From: Candidatus Altimarinota bacterium
GTDB lineage: Bacteria; Patescibacteriota; Gracilibacteria; BD1-5; UBA2023
Reading direction: 5' to 3'
Length of the DNA: 64,000 nt
Assembly (NCBI GenBank): GCA_014377305.1
Contig: JACMPW010000015.1
Coordinates: 1 to 64,000 of the forward strand
Shown here piece by piece: positions 40,118 to 49,962 of the stretch. Positions within the stretch are counted from its first letter, which is position 1, and each line of letters starts with the position of its first letter. The notes beneath the pieces were generated by a model that was not told the DNA's origin, made no database searches, and saw only the letters and a program-made list of their open reading frames with translations. Position numbers and translations under genes: made by a program.

Positions 40118-41342
40118 CTACAATACTTCTCCCTACTATGTACCCACTGGCCCAACATATTTGTAAACTAAAACCTCCTGTATATCCATCCACGTTGAGA
40201 ACCTCTCCTGCGAAGTAGAGGTTTTTTTGGATTTTTGACTCCATAGTTTCTGGATCGATCTCATCGGTCGAGACCCCTCCTGCAGTCACAAACTCATCTC
40301 CAGGTCGACGATCAGTCAGCGTGAGCGGTATTCATATTCATAGGAGCTCTGCGATCTTTGCTCTATCGATCCGGGCGATCGATACCGGATAGGTAGTCTC
40401 GATATGTGGACAATATTCTCGGACGAATAGTTCTGCGAACCTACGGGGCAGTTTTTCGGATAGTATATTCGTGATGAGTTTTTTTGGATGATTCGCGAAC
40501 TCTAGTTTGAGGAAACTATCCCACTCAGCTACTCACATATCAGCAAGAGGGGATAGTTGTATAGTTTTTGGATTAGTTTTGTTGATAGCCTCCCAGGCTA
40601 TCTGAGAAGAATACATAAATGCGAGAGGGCCTGAGAGTCAAAAATGAGTCAGGAGAATGGGTCACTCGAGGTTCTCAATTCGAGCTTTTTCGAATGCGAG
40701 TCCAGAGAGTTCATGAGTCCATTTTTCTCTCGTTAAAAAGCTCGAAAGTGATGGTCAGAGCTGTGTAATACTATGTCCAATAGATCTCGCGAATGCGTAT
40801 CCATCCCCAGTGGAACCAGTGTGACTATAGGCATTGCCACCCGTAGTCACGACAACGATATCAGATTCATAGGCTCATTTTGGTGTTGTGATTTGATATC
40901 TTGTATCTATTTTTATAACCTCAGAAACTCATTCACCATAATGGAGAGTTACCTTGTCGCGATATTTCGCGAATACATGAGTGAATGCCTCGACTACCTC
41001 AGTTCCATCGTCTGAAATAGGAAATACTCTATTGTCAGACTCACATTTCATCGGGACTCCGTGTGATTCGAACCATTCTCGACACTTGCGTGGTGAGAAT
41101 TTTCCGAATGCTTTTTTGATGAAATCAGCCCCACGAGTATACTTACTCAGGAGTATTTTTTTATCTTCGATTCCTGTTGTTACATTACATCTTCCGCCAC
41201 CTGAGATGATTACTTTTTTACCTGGACTCGTATTCTTCTCGAATATCTGGATATGGTAGTCAGCTCACTTGCTATTCTCTAGTATGGTAGCAGCAGCCAT
41301 CAGTCCAGCAGCTCATGCTCAGATAATAGTAGTAGTTTTCAC
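40098..41342 (-). CDS. HI0933/BaiN-like flavoprotein
   Basis: 414 residues. The dinucleotide motif 'IIGAGAAGL' near 6-14 has TGA at two of its glycines. 'SGGGRCNVTT' and the C-terminal 'FAGEVLNVDGYTGGFSLQICWASG' are diagnostic of the HI0933 (YhiN) family of FAD-dependent oxidoreductases. Physiological substrate not known. Start is GTG 41342. About ten TGA codons are Gly. Confidence 0.9.
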
Positions 41343-41454
41343 AGACTGTGATATGATAATTAGTAAAAATACAAAAAGCATTACCAATACTATGTGAGGT
41401 ATTTATTGGAAGTAAGTATGAAAAAGTTTTTGTTTGGAAGGATCAATCTCCATA

Positions 41455-42093
41455 TTACTTCAGTATTTCTCTATCTGAGAATACTACAAGTCTATCAGGA
41501 TATTTTTTCATACTTTTATTCCAAACTCCAGTACAAGTGATTAGATTAAGATGTGATAATCAATCATTCGAAATAAATACCTTTGATGCATCGGCAGAAC
41601 TCCTATAAGTTCGTAATTCGCGTACTATAAAAATAATTGTGGAGCCTTCTCGGTCCTTAATATAAATTTTATCCCCCTTCTGTAAATTATTGAGATTATT
41701 AAATACTCATAGATCCCCATTCTTCCATATTCAATAGTGTCCATCAATAACAGCATTTCCGATCTCGCCAGGCTGTGGACCCATATCCAACCATCCAGCA
41801 TTACTGGGTAGTACGGGTACATTCATAGCTCATTGGGGAGTGAGTCCAACTCGTTCGACAGTAGCATTAAGATTAATTTTTGGAATAGTCAGGTGAATTG
41901 GAATAATTGATATTATGGGTTTTATAAAAGTTGATGATTCTCATAAAAAAGACATACCCGTAATAGGTATACTACTTTTATAAGTAAGTTGACTATTAGA
42001 AAAAGCAGATATTTTAGTAAAATCTGAGTTTCCAAACAAGCCAGAAAATAAAGACAGTGTAACTATTATTAATCATGTTCAAATAACTCTCAT
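41455..42093 (-). CDS. Class F/D-like sortase
   Basis: 212 residues. N-terminal membrane anchor (about 5-20), then the sortase beta barrel with His119 in 'VIDGHYG', Cys187 in 'LNLITCTG', and Arg201 in 'YPDRLVVFSD': the full His-Cys-Arg triad. The spacing and TCTG motif fit class F (or D) sortases. It cuts LPxTG-like signals and joins the protein to the wall. Its likely substrate is the adjacent gene at 42227. Seven or so TGA-coded Gly. Confidence 0.9.
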
Positions 42094-42147
42094 AATGGGG
42101 TGTATTCATGTTGATATAATTTGTGATTGCATATTTTTTTAGGTCTT

Positions 42148-42185
42148 ATATATAAAAGTCCTGTTATATCAGGACTTTTATATAT
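42148..42185. terminator. Terminator after the sortase substrate gene
   Basis: Perfect 16-bp stem ATATATAAAAGTCCTG / CAGGACTTTTATATAT with loop TTATAT. Confidence 0.85.
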
Positions 42186-42226
42186 GTATAATAGCCTATA
42201 GGACTATTTGATTATAGGGAAATAAA

Positions 42227-43603
42227 TTATGATATGTATTTTTTCTGTATGATGATACATACACTAAAAATAAATAAGATACTTGAGATAAGTAAAATGA
42301 CATTTCATTGGGGATTTTCTTCTTTTGGAGCAATTCCCGTATTAGGAAAAAGAGGAACGATAGGTATAGGAATAGGTATAAATGGGCTTTCAAATACAGG
42401 AGTATATATGACTGTTCCAGTATGATTTACAATTGGCACTACTGGTTTTACGGTATCGATAGTAGTACCTGTATTTATCACAACTGTAGTGATATCACAT
42501 TTTCCATCATTGTAATTGCCAGAGTAGTCTCCAGTTGGACAATTATCAGATACTGATCCACCACCAGGTCCACTTGTTATAGGTGGTGGTGGGGGTATAT
42601 AAGTGTTAGTAATTATACAAGTTTTATCTTGATTTGGGAGAAGGGTTACACTCCCTGTTGAGCTACAATCCCCACTGAAGGTTGGGGAATAAGAACTATT
42701 TATATCTTCACTTATTACATATGTTGCACCCGTAAGTGAATAAGAGGTTCCAGGAAATGAGGTTCCTGATGCGAAAAGATCCACACCAGAGCCAGTATTT
42801 TTTACATGTAGCATAAAATCAGAAGGCACAGCTATCCCTCCCCCCGTATTTACCACTTGTTTTATAACATGTAGAGTAGCCTGAGTAACTCCACATATAG
42901 GCGTAGTAATGTTAGTACCTGGTGCGGTTGTAACTGTTCCTCCAAAAGCTAATGCTTTTCCTCCCCATGTTACAGTGCTCCCTATAGTAATACCCGCATC
43001 ATCAATAACTGTTCCAAAAAATGTAGAATTGGCACCGAGTGTAGTTGCAGCAGTTGGAGTCCAGAAAACATCACAAGATGACGCACCGCTGAGTGTAACA
43101 GATGAATTAGCTACAGTGTTTAATGCTCCATTAATCCTGAATATATATGTTCCAGCACCATTTAGGACTATACCAGCTGGTGTTCCGATGGTTACAGCAC
43201 CAGTAGCACAATAAATACCTGGAGTATAGATCCCAATGGCACCATGCCCCACATCAGTAGCAAGATCTATGGCCCCAGGTGGAAATATATATGTACAAGG
43301 TTGTGAATTAAGACCAGATAAGAGACTTCCTTGATCTATTCCTGCTGTAGCATAGGGGGCAGCAGATCCATAATTTGTATGAATACCTGCAGGTACAACT
43401 GCTGGAGCTGTAGTGAATCCGATATCACCATTTACAGTAGCTCCTGCTGCCGTATTAGTATAAGTACTAGAAAGTATACCATACGTTGCTGTTGTTCCAG
43501 GAGAAGGTGTTGTTGCAGCAAATGCTGTAGTATGAGTATAGAGACTCATGAGAGAGATAAATAACAATGTAACCACTTTCAAATTTCTATGATATTTTTT
43601 CAT
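42227..43603 (-). CDS. Sortase-anchored ice-binding-like (DUF3494) surface protein
   Basis: 458 residues. Signal peptide (1-29, 'AFAA'); DUF3494 beta-helix (about 32-225) as in type-1 ice-binding proteins ('NGDIGFTTAP', 'LNGAGTYIFRINGAL', 'ANSTFFGTVID'); a SpaA/prealbumin-like domain (about 235-340) with 'IKQVVNTGGG'; a Pro/Thr linker; sorting signal F419-P-N-T-G423; a hydrophobic stretch (about 434-450); and a basic tail 'QKKYIS'. The TGA at 42305 is Gly; reading it as stop would delete the membrane segment and hide the sorting signal. DUF3494 is widespread and need not bind ice. Confidence 0.88.
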
Positions 43604-43633
43604 ATTTCATATTTTTATAAATAAACTCTATCC

Positions 43634-43661
43634 TTTATATGTTTTCACACTCTAAAGTCAA
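43634..43661 (-). promoter_or_regulatory. Promoter of the DUF3494 surface protein
   Basis: -35 TTGACT (43656-43661), 16-bp spacer, -10 TATAAA (43634-43639) on the minus strand; leader about 25 nt. Confidence 0.6.
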
Positions 43662-43777
43662 TAAAAAGATTATACGATAATATCCACATAATCCACCATC
43701 CGCTCTGAGTCAAGCAGTAGCACCTATTGCTAGGGTTTAGTTAAGAGTTCAGAATGATATGGCAAAATTCTTTGGAT

Positions 43778-43963
43778 TTAAAAGTAGCTAAAATCTAGTT
43801 TGAGTGCTTTTAGGTGAGCATGACTAGGAACGCTAATAGTTGCAGGAGCTTTTTCTTTGCTTGTACCTGCCTGAGTTGCAATCACTCCTGCTGGTGTTCT
43901 AGGAGTGGTAGAGATTAACATAATAAAGACTTTCGCTGAGTCTGATAATAAAAGATAATACAC
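43778..43963 (-). CDS. Doubtful small ORF
   Basis: A 61-codon frame with GTG start and TAA stop in an otherwise empty stretch (43662-43972). The product 'MYYLLLSDSAKVFIML...' has no recognisable feature and no TGA codon. It may be spurious; nothing else is seen in this stretch. Confidence 0.22.
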   Translation of the reverse strand: MYYLLLSDSAKVFIMLISTTPRTPAGVIATQAGTSKEKAPATISVPSHAHLKALKLDFSYF

Positions 43964-43972
43964 AAAAACATC

Positions 43973-43997
43973 TCCAGAATTGGAGAGATTTTTTTAA
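43973..43997 (-). terminator. Terminator after tRNA-Trp
   Basis: Minus-strand hairpin CTCCAATTCTGGAG followed by TGTTTTTGTG, just beyond the tRNA. Confidence 0.55.
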
Positions 43998-44006
43998 TAT
44001 TTTTTA

Positions 44007-44081
44007 TGGCAGCCCCACTTGGAATCGAACCAAGATAAACGGCTTTGGAGACCGCTACACTAACCATTGTGCTATGGAGCT
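44007..44081 (-). tRNA. tRNA-Trp (CCA anticodon)
   Basis: 75 nt including an encoded 3' CCA. Acceptor stem AGCTCCA/TGGGGCT (one G-U), D arm with GGTTAGT loop, anticodon stem GCGGT/GCCGT... with loop CTCCAAA (anticodon CCA), and T arm CTTGG-TTCGATT-CCAAG. Anticodon CCA decodes UGG only, so UGA is not read as Trp by this tRNA. Confidence 0.95.
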
Positions 44082-44091
44082 ATAAACTAAA

Positions 44092-44235
44092 CTAGTGACT
44101 AGTTCAGTTATTTTGATTGAGACAATCACGAACTAATATACGAAATAACTCAAGGTATTTATCATAACTAATATCTCGATTATACATCTGTGATTCGAGT
44201 TCTTTGAACTCTACCTCAAACTGATTAGATAGCAT
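44092..44235 (-). CDS. Small acidic protein overlapping the end of tsf
   Basis: 47 residues, helical and charged ('FEVEFKELESQMYNRDISYDKYLELFRIL' region). Its ATG overlaps the tsf stop by 11 bases, suggesting translational coupling. One TGA is Gly; stop TAG. No family recognised. Confidence 0.5.
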
Positions 44236-45013
44236 ATCGATAAAATGCTATAATAGAATCTTTACCAATTACTTCACCCACTTTTTGATCTGGATTGACG
44301 ACGAATGGCTGAGTGAGGAGAGCGTTCTCTTCCCGGAACTTTGTCATCTTGCCATCTATAATTTTTTCGAGGATTTCTTTTGGTTTACTAGCATTTTTTG
44401 GATCTTGTTCCATGAGTGCGAGCTGGATCTCTTTTTCTTTTGCTACATCAGCATTAGATATATCTGATGGAGAGATAACCTGAGGAGCAGATGCGACGAC
44501 ATGCATGGCAACTTGCTTGAGTATATTAGTATCAGTACCAGCCTTTGCGACTACTACAGATCCATTCTTGTAGTTAGAGTGTACATATGAGGCTATGACG
44601 TCACCCTCGATCTTCGTGAGAGTGCGGATCTGCATATTTTCACCAACCTTGAGTGTATACTCTGATGCCTTGAGTTCTTCTGCCTTGGCAATTGCTGCCT
44701 CATCGGTTGTCTCACCTTTGCGGATAGTGATAAAATGATCGAGCATACCCTCAAATACATCATTGCGAGCAACGAAGTCTGTCTCACATGAAACGACCAC
44801 AACATATACTGCATTTCCGTCAGCAACGATTTTGATACGCCCCTCAGAGGTCTCGTTACCAGAACGTTTAGCAGCTTTTGAGAGTCCCTTTTTGCGGAGA
44901 AGGTCGATAGCTGTATCCATATTTCCATCTGCTTCGACGAGTGCATTCTTGCAGTCGGACATACCGACACCAGTTCGCTCGCGGAGTTCTTTGATCATCT
45001 GAGCTGTTACCAT
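44225..45013 (-). CDS. tsf: Elongation factor Ts
   Basis: 262 residues. 'KELRERTGVGMSDCKNALVEADGNMDTAIDLLRKKGL' (start region) and 'VVVSCETDFVARNDVF' are canonical. Catalyses GDP/GTP exchange on EF-Tu. Shares a strand with rpsB, but a membrane-protein gene sits between them. No TGA codons. Confidence 0.95.
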   Translation of the reverse strand: MVTAQMIKELRERTGVGMSDCKNALVEADGNMDTAIDLLRKKGLSKAAKRSGNETSEGRIKIVADGNAVYVVVVSCETDFVARNDVFEGMLDHFITIRKGETTDEAAIAKAEELKASEYTLKVGENMQIRTLTKIEGDVIASYVHSNYKNGSVVVAKAGTDTNILKQVAMHVVASAPQVISPSDISNADVAKEKEIQLALMEQDPKNASKPKEILEKIIDGKMTKFREENALLTQPFVVNPDQKVGEVIGKDSIIAFYRYAI

Positions 45014-45047
45014 AGAATTATTGAGTTAGTATATAAATATTGAGAAA

Positions 45048-45398
45048 TTATTTCCCAGGGGTGAATATATTCGAGAGCCCAAGAGTCTGTATGAGTTTCT
45101 CGCTATTGGTATAGAGTATATCGATCACATGATCTTTGCCTGAGTATGCTTGGAACGCAAGAAATAATGAAGTAAAAAAACATATGAAATTGAGGAGTCC
45201 TATGATCCCAAAAAGGAACCAGAGAAATCCACCAACAATTGCTATAATCACTTCGATTACATTGATCATGAATCCCTGTTTCATATACTTCACGACGAAT
45301 GGAGTTTTCATATTCATCAGAAGTGGTACAAAAAACACAAATGATGCAAGAGCTCCTGCGAGTTTCTCTTGGCTCGGTACTGTACTATCAGATATCAT
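45048..45398 (-). CDS. Small membrane protein between rpsB and tsf
   Basis: 116 residues with three hydrophobic segments, resembling DUF4870/Tic20-like small membrane proteins by pattern ('LASFVFFVPLLMNMKTPFVVKYMKQGFMINV'; region 16-48). No TGA codon. Its position inside the normally adjacent rpsB-tsf pair is unusual. Confidence 0.75.
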   Translation of the reverse strand: MISDSTVPSQEKLAGALASFVFFVPLLMNMKTPFVVKYMKQGFMINVIEVIIAIVGGFLWFLFGIIGLLNFICFFTSLFLAFQAYSGKDHVIDILYTNSEKLIQTLGLSNIFTPGK

Positions 45399-45421
45399 AG
45401 AGTTACAACGTTACGGATAGA

Positions 45422-46204
45422 CTAGAGAGTTGGTGCTATTACTTCTTTTTTAGCTATTGGAGTGCGTGGAGTTGTTGATTTTGGAGCGATAGTCTCGACT
45501 CGTGCCATAGGCTTTTTGTCTTCGACTTTCTTTGATTTAATAGCTGATTTGACTTCACCGAGCATCCATGCGATAGCTTTGATGGAGTTGACATTGCAAG
45601 GGACAAAATATGTCGACTTGTCGATATCACCAGTAGAACCGAGGAGAGCGATAGAAGTGATTCCTATCACCTTTGCCTCTGCGAGAGCGAGATCCTCATA
45701 GTGTCCGTCTACTACTACAACTACATCTGGAGTTCGTTTCATATCCTTGACACCAACATAGGCTTCCTTGAGTTTGATGAGCTCATTGAGTTTGATTGCT
45801 TTTTCTTTTTTTGTGAGATTCTCGAGCATACCGTTCGCGAGTGATGTCTCGAGTTCGTTGTAGTATGCAATTCGTTTTTTGATCGTTGTATAGTTGGTAA
45901 GGAGACCTGGAACCCACTTCGTATTGACATAAAAATGTCCAGTAGAAGTAGCGATAGCCTCAACGAGATCCTTTGATTGGACTTTTGTACCAACAAAAAG
46001 GATAGATTTCCCCTTTGATGAGAGATCTTCGAGAACTACCTTAACTTCTTCGAGTTTCTCAGCTGTTTTGTAAAGATTGAATACATGGACACCATTCTGG
46101 ATACCATATATATAATCACGCATCTTCGGAGACCAGTATTCACGCTTGTGTCCGATGTGGACAGCGTTGTCGAGCATACTCTGTATGAGTGTAGCGGTAG
46201 CCAT
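45422..46204 (-). CDS. rpsB: 30S ribosomal protein S2
   Basis: 260 residues. 'MLDNAVHIGHKREYWSPKMRDYIYGIQNGVHVFNL' region, 'FVGTKVQSKDLVEAIA', 'WVPGLLTNYTTIKKRI', and 'PDVVVVVDGHYEDLALAEAKVIGI' are diagnostic. A basic, Pro/Thr-rich tail of about 35 residues follows the core. No TGA codon. A leader of about 130 nt precedes it (see 46205-46340). Confidence 0.95.
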   Translation of the reverse strand: MATATLIQSMLDNAVHIGHKREYWSPKMRDYIYGIQNGVHVFNLYKTAEKLEEVKVVLEDLSSKGKSILFVGTKVQSKDLVEAIATSTGHFYVNTKWVPGLLTNYTTIKKRIAYYNELETSLANGMLENLTKKEKAIKLNELIKLKEAYVGVKDMKRTPDVVVVVDGHYEDLALAEAKVIGITSIALLGSTGDIDKSTYFVPCNVNSIKAIAWMLGEVKSAIKSKKVEDKKPMARVETIAPKSTTPRTPIAKKEVIAPTL

Positions 46205-46340
46205 AATATAGAAAAAATAAAAAAATAATCCTTACCGAGACTTTTGTCAGATACGAGACTCGCCGTAGCGAGAGGAAGTATCCTTGTATAATCAAAAATC
46301 CCAACTCTTATTCTCATTTTCCGAGAAGGAGTCGGGAGTA
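46205..46340 (-). promoter_or_regulatory. rpsB promoter and structured leader
   Basis: Minus-strand TATACT at about 46330-46335 would give a leader of roughly 120 nt. It contains a hairpin CTCGC-tacg-GCGAG (about 46258-46275) and may be an S2-type autoregulatory leader. Inferred from length and structure only. Confidence 0.35.
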
Positions 46341-46367
46341 TACTATCGAAAATTAGAAAAAAGCAAG

Positions 46368-46760
46368 TTAATTTACATACATTAGTGACGGTTTTGTTCT
46401 CAATTGAGCTAATACTCATTCCAGAACAACTCTTTGTATCGAAAATGTTCAGTTTCTTCAAAATGTTATAGCAGTCCCATCATTTGGTTTATCTATAATA
46501 CTATCTAGCCATTTTGAGTATTGTGGATGAAAAATAGTCGCTGTGTTATTGGGATCATATAGTCATTGCTTTGCAAGATCAATAGTAGCAGGAATATAAT
46601 ATATTTCTTCTTCTCGTATGGCATCAATAATTTGTTGCTGAGTTGCAGTTTGAAATACTAGTATTTCTGATGGTTTTGCTCACAATGTTTCCATAAATCT
46701 CCTGCTACTCTCTGCACTTTTCGCATGAATACCAGAAGTTCACGTTGTTGATTGATTCAT
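46368..46760 (-). CDS. Hypothetical protein
   Basis: 130 residues, soluble. 'EILVFQTATQQQIIDAIREEEIYYIPATIDLAKQGL' (region 32-67) and 'RRFMETLGAKPSEI'. Five TGA codons are Gly. No family recognised. Its 3' end lies in front of the rpsB leader. Confidence 0.6.
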
Positions 46761-46891
46761 ATTTAGGAAAATGAAGAATTAAATTCAAAACACTTTAAAT
46801 ATATAAATTTACTTGTCAAATTTATTTATATACTTTCTCTGTCATTTTGTCTATTTTTGACTATAGTACCGCATATCACCAACTCCAATAT

Positions 46892-48334
46892 ATGACCAAT
46901 CCAGCTGACAAATACGAGATCGTCATGGGTCTTGAGACTCATGTCCGAATCAAATCCAATACCAAGATGTTTTGTTCGTGTGCGAATGCCCTCGAGCTCG
47001 CGAGTGAGCCAAACATCAATGTATGTCCCGTATGTATGGGATTCCCTGGGATGTTACCGACAGTATCTGCCGGTGTCATCGATCTCGCAGTCCGAGCATC
47101 ACACGCACTGAGATCTACAGTAGCAGAGACGAGTGTATTCGACCGCAAGAGCTACTTCTATCCAGATCTCCCGATGGGATATCAGATCACTCAGCTCTAC
47201 GAGCCCATAGCAGATGGAGGCGAGGTCAGAGCCCTGATCGATTGAGAACTCAGGACTTTTCGTATCCATCATATGCATATCGAGAACGATGCGGGCAAGC
47301 TCGTCCATGCAGGGTGAAAAACACTAGTAGACTACAATCGTGCAGGTTCACCACTCATGGAGATCGTGACACAACCAGACTTTCGCTCCAAGGCAGATGT
47401 CCTCGGATACCTCGAGGAACTCCAGAAACTGATGCGATGGTGTGGTGCGTCTGATGCTGATATGGAGAAGTGACAACTGAGATGTGATGTGAATATATCT
47501 ATCAGGATCAAATGAGAAACAGAACTCCGTAATCGAGTAGAGCTGAAGAACGTCAACGGATTCGCCTCTATCGGTCGTGCTATCGATGTCGAGTTCGCTC
47601 GCCAGATCGAGATATATGAGGCAGGTGGATCGATAGATCAGGAGACTCGTGGCTGGAGCGATGAGCGAGGAGTCTCTACTCCGATGCGATCCAAGGAAGA
47701 TGCTATGGACTATCGATACTTCCCAGATCCTGATCTCCCACCACTCACTCTCACACCTGAGTTCATCACGACCCGCGAGATCGGAGATCTGCCGATGGAT
47801 CGTAGGCTCAAATATCTGAATGAATATAAACTCATCGAGGATGATGCTCGTATATTATCTGAAGACCTGATAATAAGTAATTTTTATGAGGAACTCGTAT
47901 CTATAACAAAAGATCCGAAAAAATCTTGTTCGTACATCACGACGATACTATTTGCTCTATTCGAGGCACACGTGACTCGTCTGAATCTCTCAGATATCAA
48001 GTCTGAAACCCGAGAAATTGCCCGAGTCATCGAGCTCGTGAATGCAGATGAACTCTCATCGACGAATAGTAAGATAGTGATCGAAAAATTGGTTTTCGAA
48101 TGATGAAAAGCAGATGAATGGGTTGACTCACTCTCACTCCGCCAGACCAATGATACAGGAGCACTCGAGGCTATCGCGGATGCTGTCATCGCAGAGTCAC
48201 AGACACAACTCGCAGAGTATAAAAACTGAAAAGTGAACCTATTCGGATTCTTCGTAGGGCAATGTATGAAAAAATCAGCCGGGCAAGGTAATCCAAAGAT
48301 ATTCACAGAAATTCTCAAAAAAAAACTCTCCTAA
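46892..48334 (+). CDS. gatB: Aspartyl/glutamyl-tRNA amidotransferase subunit B
   Basis: 480 residues. '[13 protein letters not shown]', '[12 protein letters not shown]', '[16 protein letters not shown]', '[16 protein letters not shown]' and '[13 protein letters not shown]' are diagnostic. Converts Glu-tRNA-Gln to Gln-tRNA-Gln with GatA/C, which are not in the window. ATG 46892 gives the usual N-terminus; an in-frame TTG at 46847 would add 15 residues. TGA codons are Gly at conserved places (IDGELRTF, HAGGKTLV). Confidence 0.93.
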
Positions 48335-48350
48335 CTCGGGAGAGTTTTTT
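48320..48350 (+). terminator. gatB terminator overlapping its stop
   Basis: AAACTCTCC-taactc-GGGAGAGTTT plus T run; the TAA at 48332 is in the loop. Confidence 0.82.
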
Positions 48351-48357
48351 CTATTTT

Positions 48358-48385
48358 TTGCAATAATTAAATATTGTGCTAAAAT
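48358..48385 (+). promoter_or_regulatory. Promoter with 6-nt gap to ATG
   Basis: -35 TTGCAA (48358-48363), 16-bp spacer, -10 TAAAAT (48380-48385), six bases, ATG 48392. Confidence 0.6.
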
Positions 48386-48391
48386 AGGTAT

Positions 48392-49201
48392 ATGAAAATA
48401 ATACTTGTATCAATTCTCATCTCGTGTTCTATTCTAAAATCAGTCGATGCAGCAACTCTAACTCCGAGTTTGACTACTCAGATGCAACATCAAGAGCAGA
48501 TCAATACTAAGAATATATATACAGCGAGACTCGCAGAGATAGCCAACAAAAAAGCAGAAACAAAAGCGAGGTTGCTAGCACTCAAGAATAGATCCAATAA
48601 ATCTGTCACTCCAGTTATCACGAGTGCCCCAATCAAACCAACTATTGCCCCTCAAGCAACGCTCACACATACAGCTGTAGTAGCTCAGCAATCCAATATA
48701 TCATCTCCTCATAGTGTGGATATGTCTCGTGTGAAATCAACTTGGATCGGCTGGTACAATGGCGTGAGACAATCAGAGTGACTCGTCTCATATATTTATG
48801 ATACTCGCCTCGATGCTACTGCATACGACTGGAATCAGGTATTCGCGAGTGGTAAGTGACTCAATCATCATCGTCGCAATCCATGAGATAGCTACTACAA
48901 CTTCGCAGTGATAGATCAGTGGTTTACAGCTCGCGGGATCAATCCGCGGATCATAGGGAGAGCCAAACATACTGAGAATGTCGGATATGGATACTACTCT
49001 TGCAATTCTGGTGATTGTACTGATAGTCTAATTCGCTCTATTCGATCAACTTTTGATTTTTTCATGAGTGAGAAAGGGAAGTCATATGACGCTCACTATC
49101 AGAGTATCGTGCAACCCAACTTCTCGAAGATCGGACTCTCAGTGATCGTCGTTCCAGGCGAGCAGAGATACTATCTCACGGTACACTATATCACACAATA
49201 A
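48392..49201 (+). CDS. Secreted CAP/SCP-domain protein
   Basis: 269 residues. Signal peptide 1-20 ('SCSILKSVDAA'), a Lys/Ala coiled segment, a Thr/Pro linker, then a CAP domain (about 115-269) with 'YDWNQVFASGKGLNHHRRNPG' and 'KHTENVGYGYYSC', giving the His and Glu typical of CAP proteins, plus a Cys pair. CAP proteins act outside the cell as proteases or lipid binders. Three TGA codons are Gly. Confidence 0.85.
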
Positions 49202-49233
49202 AAAACTCTCCCGATTAATCGGGAGAGTTTTTT
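49202..49233. terminator. Terminator after the CAP gene
   Basis: AAAACTCTCCCGATTAATCGGGAGAGTTTT palindrome (30 bases, shown as arms ACTCTCCCGAT / ATCGGGAGAGT) followed by T; works on both strands. Confidence 0.85.
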
Positions 49234-49241
49234 GATGTATA

Positions 49242-49904
49242 CTATACTATCCCTCCCTCATCCTCAGTGAGTCGAATAGTTGTCAGCATATTGCGGATAG
49301 CCATCTGTTCTGGAGTTCCTGATTCATTTTTGCTCATCTTGCCCTCCACGATACCACAGATGATGAGTGCTGGGATGAGATCACCACTCGTGACTATATA
49401 GGCAGCATCAAGAGAATCAGTGAGATAGATATCTGCTTCATAGGTCATCATGAGATCAGTATTGATCGCTGGATCGTTCGGAGTTCGCTCGACGACGATA
49501 CCACCGACAGAGAGTCCATAATCCTCTACATAGTAGTCTTTTTGCTCGTTATATATCTCGAGGAATCTCGCTCCAGATATCCCAGTAATCCCATCTTCTG
49601 TATCAGTTTCATTTTGCTGAGTATATGGGATGAATACATTCGGCAGGATCACGTCTCCTATCTCGTGCATCATATCGACAGAGCGACCGAGATAAGGGAG
49701 ATAGATACGATCAGGATCCCAGTTATCGAGGATAGTTGGGAGCGTGATATCGATGTCAAATTCCTTGGAAAAAATCAGTATCCAGTCCCCCTTTTGATAT
49801 ACAATAAAATCAGCCGACGCCTCAGTAGGATTGCGACCGAGGGAGAGGCTCGCTACACAGGTATCTCGGACGATAGGATTGCGGGTAAAAATAATACGGA
49901 GCAT
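49242..49904 (-). CDS. Hypothetical protein, weakly phosphorylase/nucleosidase-like
   Basis: 220 residues, soluble alpha/beta. The order of 'LPYLGRSVDMMHEIGDVILPNVFIPY' (region 73-98) and 'LTDSLDAAYIVTSGDLIPALIICGIV' (region 160-185) recalls the purine nucleoside phosphorylase fold (central beta sheet, 'GDVILP'), but no catalytic signature is certain. No TGA codons. Confidence 0.7.
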   Translation of the reverse strand: MLRIIFTRNPIVRDTCVASLSLGRNPTEASADFIVYQKGDWILIFSKEFDIDITLPTILDNWDPDRIYLPYLGRSVDMMHEIGDVILPNVFIPYTQQNETDTEDGITGISGARFLEIYNEQKDYYVEDYGLSVGGIVVERTPNDPAINTDLMMTYEADIYLTDSLDAAYIVTSGDLIPALIICGIVEGKMSKNESGTPEQMAIRNMLTTIRLTEDEGGIV

Positions 49905-49962
49905 AAGATTTGCTTTTTAGGAATGTGAGGATACTATACAAAAAGACTCGAAAAGCAAAAAA

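Noticed and set aside
40098-41342. UGA read as Trp (code 4)
   Set aside because: TGA falls at GxGxxG, prepilin, Nudix and rhodanese glycines, and tRNA-Trp has a CCA anticodon.
46847-46891. TTG start for GatB
   Set aside because: The ATG at 46892 gives the usual GatB N-terminus; the TTG extension has no family match.
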